This document shows positions 11,309 through 22,818 of a stretch of 57,027 nucleotides of DNA, in pieces. The notes below the pieces were generated by a model, which saw only the letters and a program-made list of their open reading frames with translations, was not told the DNA's origin and did not search any database. The position numbers and the translations under genes were made by a program. Within the stretch, counting starts at the first letter, position 1. Every line of letters begins with the position of its first letter. The stretch is from Nemertoderma westbladi (Eukaryota > Xenacoelomorpha > Nemertodermatida > Nemertodermatidae): the NCBI GenBank assembly GCA_032718475.1, contig JAUCBJ010008351.1, forward strand, positions 1 through 57,027. The letters are read 5' to 3'.

Positions 11309-13084
11309 TTAGTCTTTCTTGCGCGGACGGCGTTTACGCAGTTTCTTAAAGCTAGCCAGAGTCCTTTTCTCTTTGGGGCGAGCCACTTTACAAGGAGGGC
11401 TATAGCTCCTGGGTGAAGGGTGCAATATGATTGCATCAGAGGGTGTAGGATTATGGTCGGTGTATCCGCCAGTCGAAGTACCGGGTTGATTGACATCAAC
11501 GTCCGGGGAGAGGGGTCTAACGGCTTTGAGAGCGCGTTTTAAGACAGCCGCTCTTACGGGTCCTTTACGAGTAGTCTGAACGAGAGCCATAGGTGGACCA
11601 AAGGCAGTTAGAAACTTCCTGGGTTTAATGGTTCTTTCCAACTCGCGTTCGCGGGCTCGGTATTCATAAGGCCGTCGATATACCTCCTGTAACTCAGGGT
11701 GTGAGTTAACAAATAAGTCTCCATAGTCTGGATCTTGACGGATATAATTGATTAAGTTATAGGAGTGAATGTCGCTAGGATTAATACTCCGGAGAAATTT
11801 GCGCACAAACTTGGTTGAAATACATTCTCCGACACGCTTCAGTAGCTCGTAACTCGATATGCGTGATTTCTGTTCAACAGAAGCGAATAGATAAGGATGG
11901 AACGCATAAACTCCTTCGTAAGCGCGTCCGGGATAATAGCGATGGCGCGAATCACAATGTAAATCAGCGTTCGCTTCCCAAGCTCGGATGTAACGTAGTG
12001 TGATCATTTCATCTACGCTTTCCAAATCGCGATTAAAAGGGCAATCGAAACTGGCGTGTCCCTTTAGTTGACAATGGTGACATTGAGTCATAAATTGAGG
12101 GCAAACCGCAAAGATATGCAAGTTATTGAGTCTGCAATATGCGCAATAAATTTCCATAGTCGGTTGTTCTTGGAAATAGGAACAGCGGACGTTGGTGTCC
12201 ATGGGCGTATCGTGGTCTCTCGATGCACATAACCGACAACGTTGCCTAGAAACATAGTTGGCATGTCGATAATCGTACGCAGTGAGACACTGTGGACCTT
12301 GATACCATTCTATGATGTAATCGTTGTCGCTGTTCCGGGGCGCGATAGGCTGAATCTCCTCAGATTCTAAACATATTGGTTCGTCTTCCAAGTGCATAGC
12401 TGAGGTGGGCGTGTCTGTCTCTTCAGGTGGACCTATTGTCTGAATTTCCACGACAGAATAACCTGTGGGGATTCGAGGTCTTTGTATAACAGAGGAGTGC
12501 AAGTTCGATATACAAATCTCTTTGAAAATGGCGAATCCAGCACTATCCAACTTCTCTGCAGCTGAGATTCTTAGGCTGAGCTTGGTCAAAGCGCGGTCTT
12601 TAAATTGGCTATCCACGTTGCGGAACGGGTTTAAAAATCGCCGGAAACATTCGAAACGGATGAATTTATTATGTTCATCTAGCTTGGCGAGTTTGGTCCC
12701 AAGTATTAATGGATGGGCGCGTATAGTACGACTGCACACATCGGCTAGCCAACCGGCAAGTGCGGTGTTTTCAAAGATCGTGTAGATAGCTAAGGAGGGA
12801 CGGAGTGGAACACTCATGAAGCTATACACGGCGCCAGGTGCGGTCAATGGTCCATCAAAGTATAATCGAGAATAATGGTCTCCGTATACTTGTTGATAGT
12901 TAATGGGATTTCCGACTTTGAAATTCCATCCGTATTCCTGAAAGGCAAGATGTCCGATGGAAGTTCGTTGCACCTTTGTAATGTTGCTAGACGTATTAGC
13001 ATACATGGTGCGGAAGAAACCTCGACCTTCTGCCCAGGGAGCAATCAGCTGCGTATCAACGAAAGGGTATGGAATGTTCTCCAT
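11309..13084 (-). pseudogene. ORF3 of Pao-I, C-terminal 591 residues (N-terminal part lost)
   Basis: 591 residues, nearly identical to residues 423-1013 of the longer ORF3 at 35141-38182. It lies between the pol remnant and the 3' LTR on the coding strand, the env position. Three zinc knuckles occur: residues 283-301 (C-X2-C-X4-H-X9-C), 314-328 (C-X2-C-X5-H-X4-C) and 335-348 (C-X2-C-X4-H-X4-C). The C-terminus is strongly basic (ending KKLRKRRPRKKD), as in nucleic-acid-binding proteins. No signal peptide or membrane segment is visible, which argues against an envelope. The first methionine sits at a point where homology to the longer copy breaks off, with an in-frame stop just upstream, so this is a 5'-truncated gene. 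Its function is unknown; RNA or DNA binding is an inference from the knuckles and basic tail. Confidence 0.8.
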
Positions 13085-13988
13085 ATTCCAGTCGTATGCC
13101 TAATATGTCTTCCATTGATGGTAGTGGTAGAGAGCAGGGGAAGACCTATGTCGTATTCAGGAATATTCAGAAATACGATCTCAGTTCTCAGTTGGAGGCT
13201 TCAAACGTTCGAAGACTATCTCCAAATGAATTTATCCCTAGTGTGAGGGAGGTGAACAACCAGATTTATGACACATAATGGTACCAGTTGTTCATAGACT
13301 GTCTACGTATCCTTTCAGTCCTTGAATCACGGTCGTGGACTTGAGGAAATTAGGAAGTAGTTGATTTTCTAATCAAATCAACAACAATGGTGGAAGTTGA
13401 TATCATAAATATCAACAGAATGGTACATGGATAGGAGGTGCGGACACCAATATTAGCATACAAATAAACAGTAAAGGGTGGAGGTTGATATTATACATAT
13501 CAACAGAATATGACACGGGCAAGAGGTGCGGACACCAATATGAGCATCCAGATTAACAGTAAAGTGTGGGAGGTTTAGTAAGAGGAGGTATGATCGATAC
13601 CACAATACCAGTATGATTGGTCGATCGTTTCCCAAAGATCCGAGAGCGTTGGGAAGAGGAGGTGTGACAAAGTGTTATATTTTCAACAGCGATGTATAGA
13701 GGGATAAAGGGAGTAAAGAGGAGGGAGGATATATGGGAGTACCATCAGATACCACAATGGACATGTTTCCGTCACATCATCATTCATTCTTGCCCTTTAA
13801 TTGTGACACTGATCACAATAATTACAGGAAAACGATGAAGGAAGAGAAAATTACAGCCTCCCGAAGGAGACCGCCCGCGAGCACCCGTGCCCCGGGGAAA
13901 ACTATTCACATCATGGACCCTGGACATTAACCCATGTCTCTTCTCCAGTGTTTTCCTCTATTTGTCTTTACAAGCTTTCTTCCACGTT
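13085..13988. other. Non-coding replacement inside Pao-I ORF3, with a tandem duplication
   Basis: Where the sister element has continuous ORF3 codons, this stretch has no homologous coding sequence. It holds a direct duplication of about 100 bp (about 13386-13480 and 13476-13570) marked by AGGTGCGGACACCAATAT and GATAT...ATATCAACAGAAT. It probably arose by recombination between element variants. Confidence 0.6.
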
Positions 13989-14366
13989 CTATCTTTCGAG
14001 TTGTTTTCGAATAGAATTCTCGTGTTCCATTCTCGGTTCATCATGCCGACTCCGCTGGGTATGATATTTAAATAGAACCATTTCCCTCTCTGTATCCACA
14101 TCGTCCGTGTCATGTAAATCGATAGGATGGCCGGTAGTTAAGAAGTCCATATACGTACCATTACGATGCGTATAGCGAGCGGTTAATTTTCGATAGTCCA
14201 ATTCACGCGTAAGTTGCTCTTGGGACATCGGTGGTTCGATATAACGACCATCGTCCTCCGTAATGGTTGGATCGGCTTCACCGCGTATCAAGCTATCCAC
14301 AAATGCTTGTAAAGGTAGAGTATATCGCTCCCTGATACCAAGATCATCTTCTATCAACTCCGTCAT
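13989..14366 (-). pseudogene. Possible ORF3 N-terminal fragment (125 residues)
   Basis: ATG-initiated ORF on the coding strand of Pao-I. Around residues 6-35 a pattern of acidic residues, then RYTLPLQAFVDSLIRGEADP, resembles residues 17-45 of the ORF3 at 35141-38182 (EEDIELGRTYSLQEFLDERL). The resemblance is modest. It is rich in Arg, Glu and Asp with no recognisable domain. Its place, just before the truncated ORF3, supports its being the remnant start of an ORF3 variant separated from the rest by the 13085-13988 insert. It could instead be an unrelated short ORF. Confidence 0.4.
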
Positions 14367-14399
14367 ATCTGCTATCTGAGTTTATTAAGATTATAATGA

Positions 14400-16006
14400 G
14401 TTTATGTTTAGGCGAGCGGGCGTCGCTGCCTACTTTTCTTTGCCCCCGGACAGTGGGATTCTCAGCGCCGATGTACCGTCGTCGCGGTGTTTACGCCAAC
14501 ATGTAGCAACAGCACGACAACGATAACCAGCACAAGTCACTCCACTGTCCGTCCCAAAGGCTTGGATCCACTTAGGTTCTTTCTATAGGAGAGTTGGGCT
14601 ACTTTCACAATTGCGACTAGCTACTGTAAACACACTTTAGCAGTAACATTCACCTATAAACGCACAAATTCCACACAACTGCCACCAATTGTACACATAC
14701 AGGCCATTTGTCCGTTAGTCAGTGCCTTCCAGAATGTCACGTTATTACTGTGTATCCTTGGATACTAGCAGTGTGCTATATTCTCTATGCCATGCAATGG
14801 GACAAGCTTTCTATTGTTCTTTTAACTTGCTTCTAATTCTAGCGTGGGTGTTGCTATGGTGACATTATGGAATGCTAGCGGTAGAATTAGGGTAATTCTC
14901 ATGCATACAGATCTGGGATGCTATTTAATAATAATTCTTTAATTGTCAATATTCTCTTTATGCATGATTTTATTATTTTTATCGGCTATTGACTATATGT
15001 TGGAGATTCTCGCACTCTAATACACTCAATAGGATGAATCTCCGCTCCCATGATCTATTAATTAATGGAATTTTGGGAATATTATAAATTGTACAAAATG
15101 ACAATTTATGAAATTCATTTTAAAATATGAATTTAAATTTATTCCCGTGAATTTTATTATTATTGACACATTATTATGTTAAAATTGACACAATTTGATT
15201 CCAGAGCAGGTCTGGGGACATAGGATCCTTAATTCTATGAAAATTGTCTTTTAAGAGTATCGGTAAGTGCTGCGATATCTTAATTGACTAGAAATTTTAA
15301 AGGATCTGAATTTTACAGATTTTAATAAATATTAAATTAATATTTAAGATGGGCACCGATTTATTCCAGAACTTGTCTGGGGACGTTAACCTCTGATTCT
15401 AGAATTTGTCTTTCAAGTATATCGGTGGGTGCCGCGATATCTTAATCGACTAGAATTACAGATGGTCAAAAGGTTTAACAGATTTATTTGCATTTTACGC
15501 TACTGTTAGAGGGACATCACGCTACTATATGTATTATTTAATATAAGGTAGAAGAGCAATATCGCACGAAGCAATGTCAGTGTGAAGAGGCAAGTCGTTT
15601 CCAAGGTCTACCCAGAGCTTGGTTTAGCCGAGACACGAGGATCTGAACTTTGCATTCCTAATACTCTGCCTACCAATAATACTTGAATATAGTAGTGGCT
15701 TTATTGTACTTTAATAAGTACGGACATTTCATCTTACTGTAGTCACGTATTTATAATATGATACGGACAGTAAGGAAAGAAAAAAATAATTATTTCTCGC
15801 CGTCGCACTAAATATATATTATAAGTAATTACGTACGTAATAAACACTAATATATTGCACTAATCTACTAAATAATCACTAAAATAACATTCTACTAAAT
15901 AAAATTAAAGAAAACGATTATAATAAAATTACATAATAATACATACATAAATATAAAATAAAAACAAATATAAAATGATATAGTCACACGCCCACTCCAT
16001 ATGTTA
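14400..16006. other. Non-coding interior of Pao-I with a direct duplication
   Basis: This occupies the place of integrase in an intact BEL/Pao element, but I see no integrase motif. Two similar segments at about 15199-15290 and 15362-15466 share GGTCTGGGGAC or TGTCTGGGGAC and a CGATATCTTAAT...GACTAGAA block. The end next to the protease ORF is AT-rich. Confidence 0.55.
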
Positions 16007-18275
16007 TTACGTTATGGAGTCCCTAGATATTTGTCGGATTAGGGAAGTGGTCGTAGGAAGAGTATCTTGCCTTCCATAGTTTCCGGACAGTTTTCGGTCT
16101 CTTTCCAGTAAACATAAACGACTAGCTGGGCGATTGAGTTGTTGTGTTACTTTCTCCGCTCCCTTGGCCTGTCTAATTTCTGCCGTGGTAAGATGAGGAG
16201 GCCATTCTTCTTCTTCTTTACTTAAGGAGTCGGATCCACCTAACCAGCCTGGAGTATCTATCAGTTCTTGAGGAGTTGCTCCTCTGGAAGCGATGTCGGC
16301 TGGATTAATCGTCCCAAGGCAATGTCTCCATTGATCTACATTGGAGTTAATATCGTCATTATCTGAGGAGTATGGTGTTCCCTCAGTTGGATCGTCCACA
16401 TCACTGCTCTCCACTTCCCATTCCTTTACTTGGTATACCTGTTGTTGAGGTAATCTCTCTTTGAGAGTTCTACGGGAAGGGCCAGTGAAGTACCAACCTA
16501 CTCTAGTTCTTACCGCATAGGTTTGTAGTGGCTGCGGTTGAGCAGGCCGTTTCTCCAATGTCTCGAGCGCCTCATGCGCGTTTTGGCCGATGAGTATTTG
16601 CACTCCAGGATAATCTGTCTGGAATCGAGGTATCTTAAGATGTTGGATGCTCTCATCCTCGTCCCAATTATAAAGGTCTGCTTGGGTAGTAGCGAAGTTC
16701 TTTATAGCCACCATTTTTACCGACCTTATACCTTGTGCTCCTAATTTATCCTGGGGGGTGGACAACACACCTACATAGTAGTCTGCCGTTAGGGTAGATT
16801 TCCAAACCTGCATAATTCCTGACATATTCAATTTAGTCCGGAACTTGGGTTGTCCAGCAAAGATATCTTCGGCTAGTTCTTGATCGATGAATGTTCCTGT
16901 GCTGCCGGAGTCAAGGAGGGTGTTCACTATGTAACTTTTGTTAAGACCGTGAACTCTTACCTGCACTACAGGAAATTCTCTGATTCCTACGTTGGAAGTT
17001 GGAGCTTTCCAAGATGGTTGTTTGGCAAAAGTAGTTGGGGGAAACTCATTGTTGGTGTCCTTTTCATAAGTAAGTGCTCGATACACTGCGGTATTGATTA
17101 GATAACAGGATTCGTTGGCGTCGGAGAATTCGTCAGTATAGAATCCTTCCATCTCAGATTCTTGATCAGTGTCGTTTACATCACTGAATTGGACATGTAG
17201 TTCGGGCTCACTTACCTGACTCAGTTTGTCTCGTTCGAACTCACTGTGTAACAAGATGTGATGTTTCGCGCCACACTTTGCACACTTTATGTCGGAGTAA
17301 CAGGTTCGCCATTGGTGTCCTGATCTGAGGCAATTATAGCATAACCGCTTATTCCACAGGACTGTACGTCTGTCTACAAGGGATTTCTTTAGAAATTCAG
17401 CACACGCACTCAAACGGTGGGGCCCGTCGCACAGCGCACATTTTGGTTTGATGTCACTCACTTTACCTTGGGTAACGTTATGCACTCTCGTTCTTTCTTC
17501 GGGCTTTCTTCCGTGAATTCTCTTAGGAGACGTAGGAGGAGTTGTTGTTACCTGTTCTCTCCTATCGTTGGTTCGAGACTTATATTTACTTACGTCTTTA
17601 TAGGTCTTGTTGTCATAGTAAGATTTTGCTGTGTCTTTCCCGCTGTCCTCTTCTTGAGAAGCTTGGCTTTCGCCGTCGTCAGTATAACACACTGGTATTA
17701 TCCTTCTCCTAGAAACGGGTTTCTCACTTACCTTATTTTCCGATGTTTTCTCTCTGGACTGCTTTATGAGTTGTAATTTTACTTCACTATCTAAGAAGGA
17801 CATGAGATCAGCCATGGTAGGACTTCGTCGTTGTTGTTCATTCATGTACAACACTTTCTTGTCCCAGCGTGTACATACTCCACCCTTTGGTAAAGTAGAG
17901 ACTACGGCTCCAATAACCATGGAACTCTGATATTCATGAGACTTACCTAACCAGTCCAATTGTCTACAGATCTCTTGAATTTCATCGGAAAACTCTATAA
18001 TCCCGCTACTAAGGAAGTGTCGGGGGGCTACTAATTTTGCATACAAATACTTAGCTATGTTATCCTTGTTACCATACCTGATGTTTAATGTATCCCAAAC
18101 TTGTCTTAATCCTTCTGGATGTCCAATAAACTTTAACGCCATTAACTTGGGAGGTCCTTCCAAGCACTTGATGAGGAACCTAAGTTTCTCTCCGTTAGAT
18201 AGTACAGAGTTTTGTATGCTATCTTTGTAATATTCGTTGAAAGAAATAGACGTTGGAAGAAATAAACGTTGAATT
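16007..18275 (-). CDS. Gag C-terminal, zinc-knuckle and aspartic protease ORF of Pao-I, RT/RNase H deleted in frame
   Basis: From the first in-frame TTG (18163) the ORF has 718 residues, but the frame is open and Gag-like back to about 18275. The N-terminal part is the BEL/Pao Gag domain (DUF1759-like, around LRFLIKCLEGPPKLMALKF). Zinc-binding clusters follow at residues 242-254, 275-288 (CYNCLRSGHQWRTC) and 294-306, the usual BEL triple. The retropepsin motif LLDSGSTGTFID has its catalytic Asp at about residue 418. At about residue 611 the protein jumps to WRHCLGTINPADIASRG, which in the intact Pao-II pol is the end of RNase H. The palm with YVDD, most of RNase H and all of integrase are therefore missing, yet the frame is kept. 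The ORF overlaps the upstream gag ORF in another frame. Confidence 0.85.
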
Positions 18276-20604
18276 TGACGATCTCTCCCACTTTGACCGC
18301 TTGGCGGGCTTCTGTTCTAGCCATCTGACGCGTAAAGCTTTCTTGGGCCATCGTGTTATTTAATATCGAATTATCGGTATATAAATTTCCTGGATTATTA
18401 GCAGGTCTATAGGGAATATCATTAACAACAGGTTTATAATCACCCTTAATAGGGTTTGCTATAGGAGTTTCTACTTCACTAGCAGTATAGATGCGTGTAG
18501 GCTCCACACCTTGCGCATGTAATACTTCAGACCTAACAGGTTGACACAATGTTACAGGGGGTATTGGTATGCCCTTTTGGATATTGACTAATTTGTCGCG
18601 TTCTAGGGCGATACTTTGCTGCACTTCTTGCAACTCTGCTATACCTTCCCTTACTGTTCCCTTAAGTTGGTGGACAGTCTCCTGCATCTGTCCGAGCAGG
18701 AGATTCATCCCCCGCCGTCCCTCCTCTACCCACTCGACCGCCGAAGCGGGAGTCGCCAACATTGTAGCGGGCCGACGCTGGACGACGGGAGACAAATCTT
18801 TGATTTCTCTCTCTGCTATCAGGACAGGGATATTCTCTTGGACTGTTCTACCGGGTACAGGCAGTGTAGTACTATGTAAAGGGAATTTAGAGTTAAGCTC
18901 TGTAAGTACAGGGGTCTCTAACACAGAAGTGACTTTGGGAACGACAGGCCTAATTATTTCAGGCTCATCAACTATTGTAGGGAGTCTTTTGACCTGAATA
19001 GTTTGGTATGCGGGTTCCATACTACCTAAGTCTGTGCTAGCTAACTGTCTTCTAACAGCTGGGGGCAAATCAGGCAATTTGTGACGGTGAGATATTTTTC
19101 TACGCCTGCTTAGACAAGATCTATTTCCTCCGCCTTCAGGATCGGTGGTTTCGCTTTCCTCCGATGATGTGTATCCCTGGCGTTTGGGAGTAGATCGTCT
19201 CATCATCTGCATTTGACTAGCAGTTAACTGTTTATTTATGTTATCTTGCGTCTCTTGCAGATTTTCCAACTCCAGTTGGGTAGTCTGCTCAGAGGCTCTC
19301 CGTTCTGCTTCTGCCACTGCCTTTGCTGCTTTTCTTTCTGCTTCTGCTTCTGCCGCCGCTGCCTTTCTTTCTGCTTCTGCTTCTGCCGCCGCTGCCTTTC
19401 TTTCTACTTCTGCTTCTGCCATAGCCGCCGCCCTTTGTTCCTCTATCCGTCTTTTCTTTACTCGTTCTTCTTGGACTCTAGCGAGGCGGAGTTTTTCATC
19501 AAATTCTGCTTGGTTAGCAGCTAACATTTCAGCATCGATTGAGTCTAACACACGTTGGGTTCCTTCACTATTAGGGGAAAGTCCAGACAGTCGTCTCCTC
19601 AACTCTTCGTCTCCTAGGAATCGCTGATAGTCGGACAGATAAATGTCTATGGCGTCTCTCGTTCGTGGTCTCTCGGCGGTCTCTTCGCCTTCCACTTGAG
19701 GAAGGATGGCATCGGTTGGTTCTTCATAGGTTAGTCTCTCAGACAGCTGGGATTTCCACTGGTCCGTTTCTTGTACTTTGAGACCTACCCGCTGGAACCA
19801 AGTTTTGACAGCAACCTGCAGCGACGTGTCCTGTCTTCTTTTGGAAGTTTCCTCAAAGGCTGATAGGATTAGTCGAATGCGTAGGGTTCTTTCGCGTACT
19901 TGGTATAGCAGTTCTTCTTGCTCTTGAGGTCCTTGGGGTTGTCGAAACAGTTGTTCTTCTAATCGCTCTAAGGAGCCGAAGAATCCCTGCACATATCCTG
20001 CTGCCGACCTCTTCCAAACAGCTGGATCCATCGTATCTTTAGCCACTCCCATCCTGTGTATATCTTCCCAAGTAGCCTCGGACAGATCTAACGGGAGTCC
20101 GGGTCCGGGAAAGTTCCATTGTGACTCGACAATAGACATCAATTCTTCCCTGGTGTATCCCGCATAATTATCTTGGGTCGCTCGCTTATTTCTCGCCCAG
20201 TCGGCTTGATGTTCCTCCACCGCAATGAATATAGTAGTTAGCACTGCGGCAGGAAGGGTGAGAAGGGGGTCCGAGTAGGCTGTAGCCACCATCTGCACTC
20301 CGCGTTCGGGGGTCAGCTCTACAGTATCCGAACTACTGGAGCTATCGGGTCGCTGGGAACTAGGTTCTTGACCAAGATGTTGCTGCGATAGGACAGCTGC
20401 CTCTTGGTTCCGTTTGACCTGGGCCCGAGTGCCTATGATGGACCTATGGTGGATTAGCCTAGGGTCTGATACTAGTGGAGGGATGACCTTTCTTGCAGTA
20501 GGAGGTAAACTGAACTCCTTTCTTAATCGCTCCACACTCCTATCTGTGTCACAGATGGTTGTATCGATTAGACTGTCTGACAGGTTTTGCTGAGTGTCAG
20601 ACAT
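18142..20604 (-). CDS. gag: Gag N-terminal protein of Pao-I (820 residues)
   Basis: ATG-initiated (20604) first ORF after the leader. The middle (about residues 370-460) is an Ala/Glu/Lys/Arg-rich coiled coil with near-repeats of AEAEAERKAAA. Thr/Pro-rich segments lie on each side. The last 45 or so residues run over DNA that in the next frame encodes a convincing Gag domain (DUF1759-like), so the protein must pass into the 16007-18275 ORF by a frameshift, or the copy carries a frameshift mutation. The plus-strand relative at 56495 starts with an almost identical N-terminus (MSDxxQNLSDSL), which supports the start. The role is particle formation; coiled-coil multimerisation is inferred. Confidence 0.8.
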   Translation of the reverse strand: MSDTQQNLSDSLIDTTICDTDRSVERLRKEFSLPPTARKVIPPLVSDPRLIHHRSIIGTRAQVKRNQEAAVLSQQHLGQEPSSQRPDSSSSSDTVELTPERGVQMVATAYSDPLLTLPAAVLTTIFIAVEEHQADWARNKRATQDNYAGYTREELMSIVESQWNFPGPGLPLDLSEATWEDIHRMGVAKDTMDPAVWKRSAAGYVQGFFGSLERLEEQLFRQPQGPQEQEELLYQVRERTLRIRLILSAFEETSKRRQDTSLQVAVKTWFQRVGLKVQETDQWKSQLSERLTYEEPTDAILPQVEGEETAERPRTRDAIDIYLSDYQRFLGDEELRRRLSGLSPNSEGTQRVLDSIDAEMLAANQAEFDEKLRLARVQEERVKKRRIEEQRAAAMAEAEVERKAAAAEAEAERKAAAAEAEAERKAAKAVAEAERRASEQTTQLELENLQETQDNINKQLTASQMQMMRRSTPKRQGYTSSEESETTDPEGGGNRSCLSRRRKISHRHKLPDLPPAVRRQLASTDLGSMEPAYQTIQVKRLPTIVDEPEIIRPVVPKVTSVLETPVLTELNSKFPLHSTTLPVPGRTVQENIPVLIAEREIKDLSPVVQRRPATMLATPASAVEWVEEGRRGMNLLLGQMQETVHQLKGTVREGIAELQEVQQSIALERDKLVNIQKGIPIPPVTLCQPVRSEVLHAQGVEPTRIYTASEVETPIANPIKGDYKPVVNDIPYRPANNPGNLYTDNSILNNTMAQESFTRQMARTEARQAVKVGEIVKFNVYFFQRLFLSTNITKIAYKTLYYLTERNLGSSSSAWKDLPS

Positions 20605-20689
20605 GTTTAGCTATACAGTTGAATGTCTACTGCTATATTTTCAGTTAAAGCAAGTCTAGTAATTCAGTATAACCGTTCGCCTAGTACCG

Positions 20690-20960
20690 TTAATTTATTA
20701 CAGTATATTAGAATACCGGTATACACTTATAGTATATATAAGTATTGTAAACTAGGTTTGTCACAGGGTACCGGTATATAAATTTAGCACAAATATATAT
20801 AAATATATAATAGGCCTATCGTGAATACCGGTATACAGCTTGCACTTATAGTATATATAAGTATAATTATGAACTAGAATTAATCACAGAATACCGGTAT
20901 GATTTTAGCTCAAATTTATAGAAATAAATATAATAAGCCTATGGTAAATACCGGTATGTC
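20690..20960 (-). repeat. Leader repeat I: ACCGGTAT blocks
   Basis: Two to three units of about 120 bp, each with ATACCGGTATA, TATAGTATATATAAG and TAGGCCTA-like segments, just upstream of the gag ATG. ACCGGT is self-complementary, so each unit can pair locally. The same blocks occur before gag in the plus-strand relative (56105-56370). Confidence 0.75.
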
Positions 20961-21887
20961 AATTATTTTAAAATAATTGAATTTCTGAATATTTTAGGGT
21001 TACTTGGTTACTTTAACTTACTTTATTACCGTTATTTAAGCAGTAGTCCAACTGATATTGAGACCTAGTTGTTGTATGGCAGGCCTACTATTTATAAATC
21101 GTTTGAGTTGATTTATAATATTTATATACCCGTTTAAAAGGGGTTTTGTCAATATTTGAAATAAATGTTATTATTTCTGGGTTTCACTACACAGAAGCTG
21201 TACGCTCTCAGTGAAGTGCTATTTATTGGACACTAAAACAGATAATTCTAATTTACCTAAGTTACTTAATACTACAAATTACTTATGATATGGTGAGATT
21301 AATTCTCTACTTAAAACAACAAAAAATATTACGTACGAAATTTTTAGGGTAATTTTACAGGAAGTCTACAAACCAGCCTAACAAAGGGTTAGAATTCTGG
21401 TTATTACAACAGACAGGATACTACGGTATTTGAGAATAATAAGTAGTAGTAAATATATTGCACTGTCCAGATAGGAAAATACCACCGCCTGACGACCTAT
21501 AGCCGTATCGCTATAGGTACTACGTTATGTATCACGGAGTGTTCCTACCTAGAAGTTAATAGAGCTAACGAATGTGCCTATCAACCACTTTACAACACAA
21601 ATATACTGCCTACACACTAATTACTTTCGGAAAGCACTGTACACTAAACCCTAAATTAGGTACAAGTACTGGTACAACAAATAATCAGTAGTTAAATATA
21701 CTTTAACAGTTAAAAGAACCACGGCATCTGCTGGAGTGACCGGAGCACAAAGTCACCAGTCTTGTCCTACGCCAAGCAGCCCGTGTAGTACCGGGGTTAA
21801 TTTAACTATAACGGTATGTATAACAAGCACAATTACTGTAGGAATAAACTTGGGGACATGAATGTTGCGAATAATCGCATAAACTCT

Positions 21888-22465
21888 GAATAATAAATAT
21901 TACGCTACCCGTACAGAATACTCAAACAAATACAAACCAAAACGCTGGCAGACTACCACCAAGTCTAAATAAACTACCGTACGTGTAGATTCTGAAATGG
22001 TTAGTTAGTATGCGTTCTAACACGGTAGTACGACTTATTCTTTAAGAGGGGATTGACCTTACAGCTATGGCTGCCCCAACTTACTAACGGCACTTTATCA
22101 GACAAACTCTACACACGCAGCAATCTCTTCAGTACTAATAATAGCTAGACAACAATCCAGCCTACAAAATATCTGAGTAATAACTATTACGGTACCTGAA
22201 CAGATCACACAAACAAACACAGGCTAAAACGCTGACAGACTACGATCAAGCTTAAATAAACCACAGTATATGCAGATTCTGAAATGGTTAGTTAGTATGC
22301 GTTCTAACACGGTAGTACGACTTATTCTTTAAGAGGGGATTGACCTTACAGCTATGGCTTCCCCAACTTACTAACGGCACTTTATCAGACAAACTCTACA
22401 CACGCCGCAATCTCTCCAAACCCAACAACAGTCAGACAGCAGCTCAGCCTACAATTATCTGAACA
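21888..22465 (-). repeat. Leader repeat II: 287-bp tandem duplication
   Basis: GATTCTGAAATGGTTAGTTA begins at 21988 and again at 22275. About 100 bp after these points are nearly identical (TTCTTTAAGAGGGGATTGAC and onward), with looser similarity in the rest of the unit. The plus-strand relative has the same duplication (54600-55190, period about 292 bp), so it predates the split of the two copies. Confidence 0.8.
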
Positions 22466-22574
22466 ATCTGAGCAGACTTACACGTCTTCAGCTCAATATT
22501 AACTTACTAGGAAATAAAACCGACAGAAATAGGTAAAATCTCAATAAAAAACCAGGGCTGCAGTCCCTGATTAA

Positions 22575-22790
22575 ATACTAAGACCTACCGGTATACAATA
22601 ATCAAAATCGAATAATACTAATGTACTTATACTGGAAGTACCGGTTAGGACAGTTGGGCCTACAGAAGTACCGGTTCTGGCAGTTGGACCTACGGACCTA
22701 CAGCAGTACTGGTTCTGGCAGTTGGGCCTACTGACCTACAGAAGTACCGGTTCAGGTTTACCGGTCAGCCGGTACTTTCAACTTTATTGG
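22575..22790 (-). repeat. Leader repeat III: short ACCGGT/GGCCTAC repeats next to the 5' LTR
   Basis: Three to four units of about 35-40 bp contain GTACCGGTT, GGCAGTTGG and GCCTACNGACCTACAG. They sit within 250 bp of the 5' LTR, where packaging and dimerisation signals usually lie. The relative at 54340-54440 keeps the same arrangement. I could not identify a standard primer binding site starting with TGG directly after the LTR. Confidence 0.65.
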
Positions 22791-22818
22791 TTACTGCAAT
22801 AAAGTCAATAACTGTTAT

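Noticed and set aside
11309-13084. ORF3 as an envelope protein
   Set aside because: The position fits, but I see no signal peptide, fusion peptide or membrane anchor, and it has three zinc knuckles and a basic tail.
19238-19627. Plus-strand ORFs rich in Ser/Ala/Phe or Cys/Phe
   Set aside because: Shadow frames of the coiled-coil repeats of gag on the minus strand.
22760-22818. Primer binding site next to the Pao-I 5' LTR
   Set aside because: The bases after the LTR on the coding strand (ATAACAGTTATTG...) do not begin with TGG and match no tRNA 3' end I can recognise, so I did not annotate one.
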